Shown here one piece after another: positions 1-6,383 of a stretch of DNA of 12,761 nucleotides (positions within the stretch are counted from its first letter, which is position 1; each line of letters starts with the position of its first letter). Source of the DNA: Pseudomonadota bacterium. Its GTDB lineage: Bacteria > Pseudomonadota > Gammaproteobacteria > Burkholderiales > Burkholderiaceae_C. Position numbers and translations under genes: made by a program. The notes beneath the pieces were generated by a model. The model saw only the letters and a list, made by a program, of their open reading frames with translations. It was not told where the DNA came from and searched no databases. The stretch covers positions 1 through 12,761 of the forward strand of contig JAEXBL010000087.1 in assembly GCA_023394015.1 (NCBI GenBank), in the 5' to 3' direction.

Positions 1-317
1 CCCTGGCGCTGGGCCACGCGCGCGGCGGTGATGGTCGCGCCCACCGAGCGGCGCGAGCGCTCCACCATCGCGGCGCTCCACGGAAAGCCGATCTCGCGCT
101 GCGCCCGCGCATCCAGCGTGCCCTGGGCCACGGCGGCGATGTAGCCAGGCGTGTGCGCCAGCGCCAGCTCGGCATCGCTGGCCGGCTCGGCCTGGGCCAG
201 CACCAGTTCGGGCCGCTCGGCCGCCAGCCGGTCGCGCAGGCGGGCGTACTTGCCCATCGGAAAGCGGTGGCCCGGCGGCAGCGGCAGCACGAACTGGGTC
301 GAGTAAAAGGCTTGCAT
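1..317 (-). CDS. Histone deacetylase superfamily protein (AcuC/HDAC-like), 5' part only
   Basis: The first about 105 codons are present; the rest lies left of the window. The translation starts MQAFYSTQFVLPLPPGHRFP, followed by MGKYARLRDRL, and later HTPGYIAAVAQGTLDARAQR and EIGFPWSAAMVERSRRSVGA. The 'LPLPPGHRFPMGKY' opening and the 'H(T/S)PxYI' segment are typical of bacterial class II-like histone deacetylase/acetylpolyamine amidohydrolase proteins, which are zinc hydrolases removing acetyl groups from lysine or polyamine-type substrates. The zinc ligands and catalytic His pair of this family lie further downstream and are outside the window, so activity cannot be judged. The ATG at 317 has no strong Shine-Dalgarno sequence, but no in-frame alternative fits the family opening better. 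It is divergent from the phasin gene, with a 211-bp gap. Substrate is unknown. Confidence 0.8.
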   Translation of the reverse strand, partial: MQAFYSTQFVLPLPPGHRFPMGKYARLRDRLAAERPELVLAQAEPASDAELALAHTPGYIAAVAQGTLDARAQREIGFPWSAAMVERSRRSVGATITAARVAQRQ

Positions 318-412
318 GGCGGCGCGCCGAGTGTCCCACGCGCGGGCCGCGGCCCCGGCGGCGGGCCATTTAGAAAGCGCCGTCTAAAAACCCGGCAAAG
401 CACCCAAACGAC

Positions 413-440
413 TTGCAATCACCGTACAAACCCTTAAAAT
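413..440 (+). promoter_or_regulatory. Putative sigma-70 promoter of the phasin gene
   Basis: A -35-like TTGCAA (413-418) and a -10-like TAAAAT (435-440) are separated by 16 bp, in an AT-richer island within otherwise GC-rich DNA. Transcription would start near 446-448, leaving a leader of about 80 nt before the phasin ATG at 529. Inferred from consensus matching only. Confidence 0.5.
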
Positions 441-448
441 TCAGGCCA

Positions 449-463
449 TGCTGCACTGCAACA
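449..463. promoter_or_regulatory. TGC-type dyad at the phasin transcription start, candidate PhaR operator
   Basis: TGCTGCACTGCAACA contains the perfect inverted repeat TGCA-C-TGCA (452-460), and two of the next three flanking base pairs on each side are also symmetric. It lies immediately downstream of the -10 box, where a repressor would block transcription. In Cupriavidus and relatives PhaR represses phasin genes and is released when PHB granules form. That this dyad is the PhaR site is inference from position and TGC-rich symmetry. Confidence 0.4.
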
Positions 464-528
464 TAAGAAGTGGTTCCAGAAGCAGCTAATCAAGAATGTT
501 CCTATCCACCTTTGTCCAGGAGAGACTG

Positions 529-1080
529 ATGCTGACACCCGAACAACTCGTTGCTTCCCAGAAAGCCAACATGGAAACCCTGTACGGCCTGACCGCCAAA
601 GCCTTCGAAGGCGTCGAGAAGCTGGTCGAGCTGAACCTGCAAGCCACCAAGGCCGCCCTGGCCGAGTCGGCCGAGCACACGCAAGCCGTGCTGTCCGTGA
701 AGGACGCCCAGGAGCTGATCTCCCTGCAGGCCAGCCTGTTCCAGCCCCTGGCCGAGAAGGCCGCCGCCTACAGCCGCCACCTGTACGACATCGCCTCGGG
801 CACCAGCACCGAGTTCAGCAAGGCCTTCGAAGGCAAGCTGGCCGAAGGCCAGGCCCAGTTCGCCGCCCTGGTGGACAACGCTGCCAAGAACGCCCCCGCC
901 GGCTCCGAGACCGCCGTCGCCATGATGAAGAGCGCCGTGGCTGCCGCCAACAACGCCTTCGAGTCGGTGCAAAAGGCTGTCAAGCAGGCTTCCGACGTGG
1001 CCGAGGCCAACTTCAACGCCGTGACCACCAGCGCCACGCAGGCCGCCAAGAGCGCCGGCGCCGCTGCCAAGAAGCGTTAA
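529..1080 (+). CDS. phaP: Phasin family protein (PHB granule-associated)
   Basis: A 183-residue phasin (Phasin_2 / TIGR01841 type) that coats polyhydroxybutyrate granules in the cytoplasm and stabilises their surface. Seen: the N-terminus [20 protein letters not shown], which matches the usual 'T(P/A)EQ...QKANLETLFGL' opening. The whole chain is Ala-rich and predicted helical, with no cysteines, and it ends in a Lys/Ala tail ([12 protein letters not shown]). I chose the ATG at 529 because AGGAGAG (518-524) sits 4-9 nt before it and the family opening starts there. An in-frame ATG at 496 would add 11 residues ([11 protein letters not shown]) without a ribosome binding site. The gene appears monocistronic, with its own promoter and a terminator at 1279-1309. 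No phaC, phaA or phaB gene is in the window, so its role in PHB storage is inferred from the family. Confidence 0.93.
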   Translation: MLTPEQLVASQKANMETLYGLTAKAFEGVEKLVELNLQATKAALAESAEHTQAVLSVKDAQELISLQASLFQPLAEKAAAYSRHLYDIASGTSTEFSKAFEGKLAEGQAQFAALVDNAAKNAPAGSETAVAMMKSAVAAANNAFESVQKAVKQASDVAEANFNAVTTSATQAAKSAGAAAKKR

Positions 1081-1104
1081 TTCGCTCGGTCACGCAAGCA
1101 AAAA

Positions 1105-1211
1105 GGCGCCCTGCCCAGGCAGGCGCCATCTGCACAGGCACTTTGCCCGCCCTGCGGGGCCGGCAAAGTCGCCAGAGCCAAGCCGGTGCCCCGGCGCAGG
1201 TTTGGCTCTGG
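1105..1211 (+). other. Three consecutive hairpins in the phasin 3' region
   Basis: Three stem-loops follow the phasin stop. The first, 1105-1127, pairs GGCGCC-CTGCC with GGCAGGCGCC around a 2-nt loop with one bulged C. The second, 1140-1169, pairs ACTTTGCC with GGCAAAGT. The third, 1172-1211, pairs CCAGAGCCAA with TTGGCTCTGG, a perfect 10-bp stem with an internal GC-rich arm. None has a U-tract on its 3' side, so none is itself a classical terminator. Together with the terminator at 1279 they would form a structured 3' untranslated RNA of about 230 nt. Function is unknown; candidates are mRNA stabilisation or a 3'-UTR-derived small RNA. Confidence 0.45.
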
Positions 1212-1278
1212 TGAAGCAAGACACCGCACGCTTGTCTCCTCGGGTTCTTTCGATACCGCAAGGTTCAGGGACCCCTTC

Positions 1279-1309
1279 AAGGGCTGATCGCAAGATCAGC
1301 CCTTTTTTT
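1279..1309 (+). terminator. Rho-independent terminator of the phasin transcript
   Basis: An 11-bp perfect stem (AAGGGCTGATC, 1279-1289, with GATCAGCCCTT, 1294-1304) closed by a GCAA tetraloop. The strand continues into a run of seven T at 1303-1309. It lies 198 nt after the phasin stop with no gene between, so it most likely ends the phasin mRNA. Confidence 0.9.
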
Positions 1310-1696
1310 GTGACCTGCCACCCTCGCCTTCGGCGCTGGCGCTGATACCAAGTTGACTTCAAAGAAATAAAAGCCATTCACCGCAGAGACGCAGAGAACG
1401 CAGAGCACACGCAGAGAAAAACTTGGATTCTGGCTCTGCGAACCTCGGCGCCCTCTGCGTCTCTGCGGTGAAGACAACGCCTCCAAGACAGAGGAACCTC
1501 TGCATCGTTGCTAGCGGTTCGGTATGAGGAGTCCGTGCCAGACAGGCCACACGCTGTCGCCCGCGCTGCTCTGGCACTCACGCGGTGCCGCCGTGCGTGT
1601 GATGGATGGGCAAGCGTGGCTCCTCGGAGTGGCTTGCATCCGCTGCCTCGTTCCCCAGTAGCTGCGATTCTGTTGCGCCAGATCAACATTTCATAT
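1310..1696. other. Gene-free interval between phasin terminator and iron-protein promoter
   Basis: About 390 bp with no coding sequence I can support. It holds the inverted repeat at 1377-1472. The open frame at 1508-1699 has no ribosome binding site and no recognisable protein features, and it runs into the promoter of the next gene. The rest shows no terminator, tRNA or mobile-element end. Confidence 0.6.
1377..1472. repeat. Dispersed palindromic 'GCAGAG' repeat with 20-bp terminal inverted repeats
   Basis: TTCACCGCAGAGACGCAGAG at 1377-1396 is the exact reverse complement of 1453-1472. Further GCAGAG units follow on the left arm (1401-1406 shifted, 1411-1416), and CTCTGCG occurs again at 1434-1440, so the element is a long imperfect hairpin built on a 6-bp word. 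From memory, near-identical sequence is widespread in intergenic DNA of many Proteobacteria and creates spurious proteins with words like 'RRDAE(G/T)AE' and 'LCVLCVSAV'. Both kinds of word can be read here in antisense frames. There is no transposase. It could be a REP-like or MITE-like element; the origin is inferred. Confidence 0.75.
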
Positions 1697-1724
1697 TGAG
1701 ACCCATTCTCATTAACGTTATCAT
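1696..1724 (+). promoter_or_regulatory. Promoter with overlapping Fur-box-like array
   Basis: The promoter is TTGAGA (1696-1701; 5 of 6 to TTGACA), a 17-bp spacer, then TATCAT (1719-1724; 5 of 6 to TATAAT). Lying over it are three contiguous hexamers ATTCTC, ATTAAC and GTTATC (1705-1722), each 5 of 6 to the Fur unit ATTATC. An opposing TGAGACC at 1697-1703 makes the 15-bp near-dyad 1697-1711. Fe2+-Fur bound here would occlude RNA polymerase, so the downstream iron-binding protein should be induced by iron starvation. Binding itself is inferred. Confidence 0.7.
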
Positions 1725-1762
1725 TGGCTGATTCGAATTCATCCATCCAAGGAACGCACAGC

Positions 1763-2803
1763 ATGAAAAAGCAATTGGTCGCCGCGGCCGCACTGGCCGC
1801 CTTGTGGGGGGGCGCCGCGCAGGCCCAGGAGCTGAACCTGTACTCGGCCCGCCACAACGCCACCGACGAGGCGCTGTACAACGACTTCACCAAGGCCACC
1901 GGCATCAAGATCAACCGCGTCGATGCCGACGACGCCGGCATCATCGCCCGCCTGAAGGCTGAAGGCGCCAGTTCGCCGGCCGACGTGATCCTGCTGGTCG
2001 ATGCCTCCCGCCTGTGGCGCGGCGAGCAGGACGGCCTGTTCCTGCCGGTCCGCTCGAAAGCCCTCGAAGACGCCATCCCCGCCAGCCTGCGCGCCACGCC
2101 GGTGGCCGATGGCGGCATTCCCTGGTTCGGCTTCTCCACCCGCGCGCGCGTGGTGGTGTACGACAAGGCCAAGGTCCAGCCCGAGGACGTGGACACCTAC
2201 GAGGAGTTGGGCGATGCCAAGAACAAGGGCCGGCTGTGCATCCGCAGCGGCTCGCACCCCTACAACCTGAGCCTGTTCGGCGCCGTGACCGAGCACCTGG
2301 GCGAGCAGAAGGCCGAGGCCTGGCTCAAGGGCCTGGTGGCCAACATGGCGCGCTCGCCCAAGGGCGGCGACACCGACCAGATCAAGGCCGTGGCCAGCGG
2401 CGAATGCCAGATCGCCGTCACCAACAGCTATTACCTGGCGCGGCTGATGCGCTCGGCCAAGCCCGAGGATCGCGCCGTGGCCGAGAAAGTGGGCGTGGTG
2501 TTCCCCAACCAGGGCAGCTGGGGCACGCACGTCAACATCGCCGGCGCCGCCGTGGCGCGCCACAGCAAGAACCCGGCCAACGCCATCAAGTTCCTGGAGT
2601 ACCTGGCCAGCCCCTCGGCGCAGAACTACTTTGCCAACGGCAACAACGAGTGGCCGGTGGCCAAGGGCGTGGTCACCGACAACCCCGCGCTGCGGGCCAT
2701 GACCGGCAACGGCCAGTTCAAGAGCGAGACCATCCCCATCAGCGCCGTCGGCGCCAACCAGGTCAAGGTGCAGCAGATGCTGGACGGGGTGGGCTTCAAG
2801 TAA
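1763..2803 (+). CDS. fbpA: Periplasmic Fe(III) ABC-transporter substrate-binding protein (FbpA/FutA family)
   Basis: A 346-residue exported ferric-ion binding protein that would deliver Fe(III) from the periplasm to an inner-membrane ABC permease. Seen: a Sec signal peptide (MKKQL, a hydrophobic Ala/Leu core, then AQA|QE with cleavage near residue 21). Next comes the family opening [19 protein letters not shown], and later a paired-tyrosine segment NSYYLARL with Tyr223-Tyr224 of the precursor. In FbpA-type proteins such adjacent tyrosines bind the iron. The ATG at 1763 is preceded by AAGGAA (1749-1754) and begins the signal peptide. A TTG at 1724 lies in the same frame but inside the promoter, so I rejected it. 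The Fur-like promoter upstream supports an iron role. No permease or ATPase gene is adjacent, so this is an orphan binding protein here. The symbol follows the family; futA or afuA would serve equally. Confidence 0.9.
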   Translation: MKKQLVAAAALAALWGGAAQAQELNLYSARHNATDEALYNDFTKATGIKINRVDADDAGIIARLKAEGASSPADVILLVDASRLWRGEQDGLFLPVRSKALEDAIPASLRATPVADGGIPWFGFSTRARVVVYDKAKVQPEDVDTYEELGDAKNKGRLCIRSGSHPYNLSLFGAVTEHLGEQKAEAWLKGLVANMARSPKGGDTDQIKAVASGECQIAVTNSYYLARLMRSAKPEDRAVAEKVGVVFPNQGSWGTHVNIAGAAVARHSKNPANAIKFLEYLASPSAQNYFANGNNEWPVAKGVVTDNPALRAMTGNGQFKSETIPISAVGANQVKVQQMLDGVGFK

Positions 2804-2865
2804 AGCCTGCCGCACGGTGCGGGCGCTGGCGCCGCTGCGCCGGCGTGGCCCGCCAGGAGCTTCGC

Positions 2866-4089
2866 ATGAACCCCATCCACCGGCGCCCGCGCGGCGCCCT
2901 GCCCGCTGCTGCCCGCGCGCTGGCCAGCACGGCCCTGCTGGCCCTCGCCGCCTGCGGCAGCGGCGAGGGCCAGACACCGTCCCCGCTGTCGCCCGAGGCC
3001 GCCCTGGGCGAGAAAATCGTCCACGACCGCACGCTGTCGGCCTCGGGCCAGCAATCCTGCGCCAGCTGCCACGACGCCGCCTTCGGCCACGGCGCGCCGA
3101 ATGCGCTGGCCAGCCAGTTGGGCGGCCCGGGGCTGGACCTGCAAGGCACGCGCACCGCACCCAGCCTGCGCTACCTGGCCAGCAACACCGCCTTCCACTT
3201 CGACGACGAAGACACGCCCACGGGCGGCTTCTTCTGGGACGGCCGCGCGCCCTCGCTCGCTGCGCAGGCCCAGGGCCCGTTCCTCAACCCGGTGGAGATG
3301 GCCAACCCCAGCCCGGCGGCCGTGGTGGCCAAGCTGGCCGGGGCGCCCTACGCCGCCGAGTTCGTGCGCCTGTACGGCCAGGACATCCTGCAGCACCCGC
3401 AGGCCGCCTTCGAGCGCATGGCGCAGGCGCTGGAAACCTACCAGCGCGAAGACCCGGCCTTCCAGCCCTTCTCCAGCAAGTACGACGCCGTGCTGCGCGG
3501 CGAAGCCCGGCTGTCGGCGCAGGAGGCGCGCGGCCTGCAGTGGTTCAAGAGCGCCGACAAGGGCAATTGCGCCGCCTGCCACCCGGCCGACAAGGGCGCC
3601 GACGGCAGCCACCCGCTGTTCACCGACTTCACCTACGACAACCTGGGCCTGCCCCGCAACCCCGAGCTGCCGGCCAACCGCGACCCGGCCTTCTTCGACC
3701 TCGGCCTGTGCGCCCGCGAGGGCGGCGACCTGCTGGCACGCACCGAGCTGTGCGGCGCCTTCAAGGTGCCCAGCCTGCGCAACGTGGCCTTGCGCCAGGC
3801 GCTGTTCCACAACGGCTACTTCAAGGACTTGCGCGAGGCGGTGCTGTTCTACGTGCAACGCGACACCCACCCCGAGAAGTGGTACCCGCGCCGGGCCGAT
3901 GGCAGCGTGCACAAGTTCGACGACCTGCCGCCGGCCCACCACGCCAACGTCAACACCGACGAAGTGCCCTACGACCGCCAGCCGGGCGACACGCCGGCGC
4001 TGACCGATGCCGAGGTGGACGACGTGGTGGCCTTTCTGAAGACCCTGACCGACGGCTACCAGGCGCCTCCGTCGGGCCAGCCCGATTGA
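2866..4089 (+). CDS. Di-haem cytochrome c peroxidase family lipoprotein (CCP/MauG superfamily)
   Basis: A 407-residue periplasmic di-haem c-type cytochrome, probably reducing H2O2 to water with electrons from small cytochromes. Seen: a lipoprotein signal ending LALAAC with Cys at residue 30, then GSGEG. Two haem-attachment motifs follow: CASCH (Cys65, Cys68, His69) and CAACH (Cys235, Cys238, His239). Family segments between and after them are FFWDGRAPSLAAQAQGP, NPVEMANP and VPSLRNVALRQALFHNGYF. The spacing of the two haems and the total length fit the CCP/MauG superfamily. I cannot assign the distal axial ligand that separates true peroxidases from MauG-like enzymes. The ATG at 2866 has AGGAG at 2855-2859. 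Read-through upstream in this frame is an artefact of GC-rich coding. It starts 62 nt after the iron-protein gene without a terminator, so co-transcription under the same Fur-like promoter is plausible. Confidence 0.9.
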   Translation: MNPIHRRPRGALPAAARALASTALLALAACGSGEGQTPSPLSPEAALGEKIVHDRTLSASGQQSCASCHDAAFGHGAPNALASQLGGPGLDLQGTRTAPSLRYLASNTAFHFDDEDTPTGGFFWDGRAPSLAAQAQGPFLNPVEMANPSPAAVVAKLAGAPYAAEFVRLYGQDILQHPQAAFERMAQALETYQREDPAFQPFSSKYDAVLRGEARLSAQEARGLQWFKSADKGNCAACHPADKGADGSHPLFTDFTYDNLGLPRNPELPANRDPAFFDLGLCAREGGDLLARTELCGAFKVPSLRNVALRQALFHNGYFKDLREAVLFYVQRDTHPEKWYPRRADGSVHKFDDLPPAHHANVNTDEVPYDRQPGDTPALTDAEVDDVVAFLKTLTDGYQAPPSGQPD

Positions 4090-4093
4090 AACC

Positions 4094-4108
4094 GCGCCGG
4101 CCGGGCGC
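4094..4108. terminator. Weak hairpin between convergent genes
   Basis: GCGCC (4094-4098) pairs with GGCGC (4104-4108) over a 5-nt loop in the 28-bp gap between two convergent genes. No T-tract follows on either strand, so terminator function is only a possibility suggested by position. Confidence 0.25.
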
Positions 4109-4117
4109 CAGGCGGGC

Positions 4118-5266
4118 TCAGGGCTGCAGCCGGATCAGGCGCCCCTGCGGGCTGTCGGTGACCACGTAGAGCAGCCCGTCCGGCCCCTGGCGCACGTCGC
4201 GGATGCGCTGGCCCACGTCCTCAAGCAGCTTGTGCTCGGCCACCACCCGGCCGTCCTTCAGTTCCAGCCGGGCCAGGTACTGGAATTTCAGCGAACCGAC
4301 GAACAGGTTGCCCTGCCAGGTGGGGCCATAGCGCCCGCTGCTCAGGAAGGCCATGCCCGAGGGCGCGATCGACGGCGTCCAGTGGTGCAGCGGCGGCGCC
4401 ATGCCGGGGGCGTGGCTCCGGCCGGTGCCAATCTTGCTGCCGTCGTAGTTGACGCCAAAGCTCACCTGCGGCCAGCCGTGGTTCTGGCCCGGCTCGGGCA
4501 GGTTGATCTCGTCGCCGCCCTGCGCGCCGTGCTCATGCGTCCACAGGCGCCCGTCCGGCCCCAGCGTGGCGCCCTGCACGTTGCGGTGGCCGTAGCTCCA
4601 GATCTCGGGCAAGGCGCCGGCTTGGCCGACGAAGGGGTTGTCTTTCGGCACGCTGCCGTCCTTGCCCACGCGCACGATCTTGCCGTGGTGGTTGTCCAGG
4701 GTTTGCGCGTCGTCGCGGCGCGAGAAGCGGTCACCCAGGGTCAGATACAGCGTGCCGTCCGGCTTGCCATCCACCCGCCGCTCGACGATGCGGCAGCCAA
4801 AGTGCAGGCGGCTGCTGAACTTCGGCTGCTGGCTGAACAGCAGCTTCACGTCTTCCAGCCGCCTGGCGTCGTCCGACAGGCGCGCCCGCGCCAGCGCCGT
4901 GCTGTTGGTGCTGCCCTTGCCCGGCTCGCTGAAGCAGAAGTAGATGCTGCGGTTGCGGGCAAAGTCCGAATCGGTGATGACGTCCAGCAACCCGCCCTGC
5001 CCGCCCGCCGCCACCTCGGGCAGGCCGGCCACGGGCGGCTGCAGGCTGCCGTCGGGCGCCACCACGCGCAGGCGGCCGGGCCGCTCGGTCACCAAAAAGT
5101 GCCCATCGGGCAAAAAGGCCACCGCCCACGGGTGCTGCAGGCCGCTGGCCACGGTCTGCGCCTTGGGCGCCTGGGCCAGGGCGGGCGCCGCGCCAAGGCC
5201 CCAGGCCAGCAGCAGCAGGCCGGCCTTGGCGGCGGCCTGCGCCGAATCCATCCATGTTGAACGCAT
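4118..5266 (-). CDS. PQQ-dependent aldose sugar dehydrogenase (Asd/YliI type), exported
   Basis: A 382-residue six-bladed beta-propeller quinoprotein that oxidises aldoses or similar alcohols in the periplasm with PQQ as cofactor. Seen: a signal peptide over residues 1-31/33 (hydrophobic LLLLAWGLG, cleavage near ALA/AQA). Then LQHPWAVAFLPDG, TERPGRL, SRLHFGCRI (His155), GHRNVQG (Arg228-Asn229), WTHEHGAQGGDEIN (Glu245-His246) and SGMAFLSS. These match E. coli YliI in order and spacing. In the soluble glucose dehydrogenase family the His acts as base and Arg-Asn bind PQQ. The ATG at 5266 has AGGAGAGGTG directly upstream; an ATG at 5251 would shorten the signal region. It stands alone on its strand, convergent with the cytochrome peroxidase gene. 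No pqq biosynthesis genes are in view, so cofactor supply is unknown. Confidence 0.88.
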   Translation of the reverse strand: MRSTWMDSAQAAAKAGLLLLAWGLGAAPALAQAPKAQTVASGLQHPWAVAFLPDGHFLVTERPGRLRVVAPDGSLQPPVAGLPEVAAGGQGGLLDVITDSDFARNRSIYFCFSEPGKGSTNSTALARARLSDDARRLEDVKLLFSQQPKFSSRLHFGCRIVERRVDGKPDGTLYLTLGDRFSRRDDAQTLDNHHGKIVRVGKDGSVPKDNPFVGQAGALPEIWSYGHRNVQGATLGPDGRLWTHEHGAQGGDEINLPEPGQNHGWPQVSFGVNYDGSKIGTGRSHAPGMAPPLHHWTPSIAPSGMAFLSSGRYGPTWQGNLFVGSLKFQYLARLELKDGRVVAEHKLLEDVGQRIRDVRQGPDGLLYVVTDSPQGRLIRLQP

Positions 5267-5595
5267 GTGTCACCTCTCCTGGCGGTCCATCCGCCGCGCC
5301 AGCATCAACCGCACCGCATCGGCCAATGCATGGAAGCGTTTTACCCAAGCTGGCCCGATCCCGCCAGCCGCGCCGGGCCTGGGCTGGCCTTCTCGGGACA
5401 AACCCTTGAAAATCGAACGCCATCGCAGTACAAGCCCGCGGCGTCTTGTCCTACACTACGCCGGTTACCCCGAACGGGGTAGTTGTTGATACCAAAGCGT
5501 GCGCCGCCAGCCTTCTTGGGTTGCATCGCACGCCGCCGGGCTGGACCGCTGGCCCCTTGTTTTGCCCGGTCAGACCCGCCACACAGATCAGGTTC
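5267..5595. other. Divergent intergenic region between the sugar dehydrogenase and NlpC/P60 genes
   Basis: 329 bp that must hold promoters for both flanking genes. For the rightward gene the best candidate is TTGAAA (5406-5411), 17 bp, TACAAG (5429-5434), only 4 of 6 at the -10. A small perfect hairpin lies at 5466-5481. No convincing leftward promoter could be picked out, and no coding sequence with family resemblance was seen; reading the rightward frame upstream from the NlpC start gives no recognisable protein. Confidence 0.5.
5466..5481 (+). promoter_or_regulatory. Small perfect hairpin in the leader of the NlpC/P60 gene
   Basis: TACCCC (5466-5471), loop GAAC, GGGGTA (5476-5481): a 6-bp perfect stem in the presumed untranslated leader, about 115 nt before the start codon. 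It could be an operator half-site pair or an mRNA leader structure; nothing else supports either choice. Confidence 0.35.
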
Positions 5596-6282
5596 ATGTC
5601 GAAGAAAGCACTTGCCACGCTGACTCTGCTTGCCGCCGCCGGCCTGCCCACCGCCCACGCCACGCCGGGGCAGGACGAACTGGAAAAATTCCTGCAGCAA
5701 AAGGGCATGATGGCCCGGCTGGGCGACTCCATCCACCACGCCACCGACCGCGCCACCGAGTTGGTGATGACCGCCATGGGCTCGCTGGGCGTGCCGTACC
5801 GACTGGGTGGCACCTCGGCCGAGACGGGCTTCGACTGCAGCGGCTTCGTGCGCGCCATGGTCCAGCAGACGGTAGGCCTGATGCTGCCGCGCACCGCCGC
5901 CGAGCAAGCCAAGGCCACCACCAGGATCAAGAAGGACGAGCTGAAGCCCGGCGACCTGGTGTTCTTCAACACCTTGCGCCGCAGCAACAGCCATGTGGGC
6001 ATCTACATGGGTGAAGGCAAGTTCATTCATTCGCCGCGCAGCGGCGCGCACGTGCGGGTGGAGAACATGAACGTGCGCTACTGGCAAACCCGCTTCGATG
6101 GCGCACGCCGCGTGCTGACCAACGAGGGCGCGACGACCACCACCGCCGCCCTCCCGCGCGTGATCAACCGCGACTCGCCCGCGCCCACCACCGTGCGCCT
6201 GGGCGGCAGCTTCGGCCAGTCGAACAGCCTGGCCTCGCCCGACACACTGGCGGAACTGCCCGCCAGCGGCGACAGCATCTGA
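5596..6282 (+). CDS. Exported NlpC/P60 (C40) peptidoglycan endopeptidase
   Basis: A 228-residue cell-wall hydrolase expected to cut the D-Glu/meso-DAP bond of peptidoglycan stem peptides in the periplasm. Seen: a Sec signal peptide (MSKKALATLTLLAAAGLPTA, cleavage after AHA), then a short helical region. The C40 domain follows with its full catalytic set: Cys81 in FDCSGFV, His133 in SHVGIYMG and His145 in FIHSP. The usual 'LGVPYRLGGTS' approach and 'LKPGDLVFF' strand are also present. After about residue 165 there is a 60-residue Thr/Ser/Pro-rich tail with no domain. The ATG at 5596 starts the signal peptide; its ribosome site is weak (CAGG at 5589-5592). The frame stays open upstream to 5446, but that part looks non-coding. 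It is monocistronic, followed by a terminator at 6331-6358. Confidence 0.9.
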   Translation: MSKKALATLTLLAAAGLPTAHATPGQDELEKFLQQKGMMARLGDSIHHATDRATELVMTAMGSLGVPYRLGGTSAETGFDCSGFVRAMVQQTVGLMLPRTAAEQAKATTRIKKDELKPGDLVFFNTLRRSNSHVGIYMGEGKFIHSPRSGAHVRVENMNVRYWQTRFDGARRVLTNEGATTTTAALPRVINRDSPAPTTVRLGGSFGQSNSLASPDTLAELPASGDSI

Positions 6283-6330
6283 GGCGCGGCACGCCGCCTG
6301 CGCCTGCAACGGTTTTACCTCCTCCAAAGG

Positions 6331-6358
6331 TAAGGGGCCCGCAAGGGCCCTCTTTTTT
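6331..6358 (+). terminator. Rho-independent terminator after the NlpC/P60 gene
   Basis: GGGCCC (6335-6340, with one further G-U pair outside) pairs with GGGCCC (6345-6350) across a GCAA tetraloop, followed by TCTTTTTT (6351-6358). It lies about 50 nt after the stop at 6282. A weaker TTACCT/AGGTAA stem lies just upstream. The reverse strand has no T-tract, so it does not obviously serve the converging deformylase gene. Confidence 0.85.
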
Positions 6359-6383
6359 GGCCGGCGCCCTGGGCCGCCGCACG

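Noticed and set aside
496..528. Earlier ATG for the phasin (11 extra residues)
   Set aside because: It lacks a Shine-Dalgarno sequence, and the added residues do not match the phasin N-terminus, whereas 529 has AGGAGAG.
1100..1127. A-run plus hairpin as a leftward intrinsic terminator
   Set aside because: On the minus strand it has stem plus U-run form, but no leftward gene ends there; kept only as part of the structured 3' region.
1277..1577. Apparent small proteins with words like LCVLCVSAV and RRGRRGSQ
   Set aside because: These are translations of the GCAGAG inverted repeat, a known source of spurious annotation.
1508..1699. 63-codon open frame before the iron gene
   Set aside because: It has no ribosome site and no recognisable protein features, and it ends inside the predicted promoter.
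2014..2865. Open reading frame running through the iron-binding protein in another frame and into the peroxidase gene
   Set aside because: The codons upstream of 2866 are an Arg/Gly/Gln-rich shadow of the iron-protein gene; the lipoprotein signal and ribosome site at 2866 mark the real start.
1739..3942. Long antisense frames opposite the iron-protein and peroxidase genes
   Set aside because: Low-complexity translations with no domains; the plus-strand genes carry signal peptides, haem motifs and ribosome sites.
1342..5495. The word TGATACCAA occurring at about 1342 and again near 5487
   Set aside because: A short chance match with no extended similarity around either copy.
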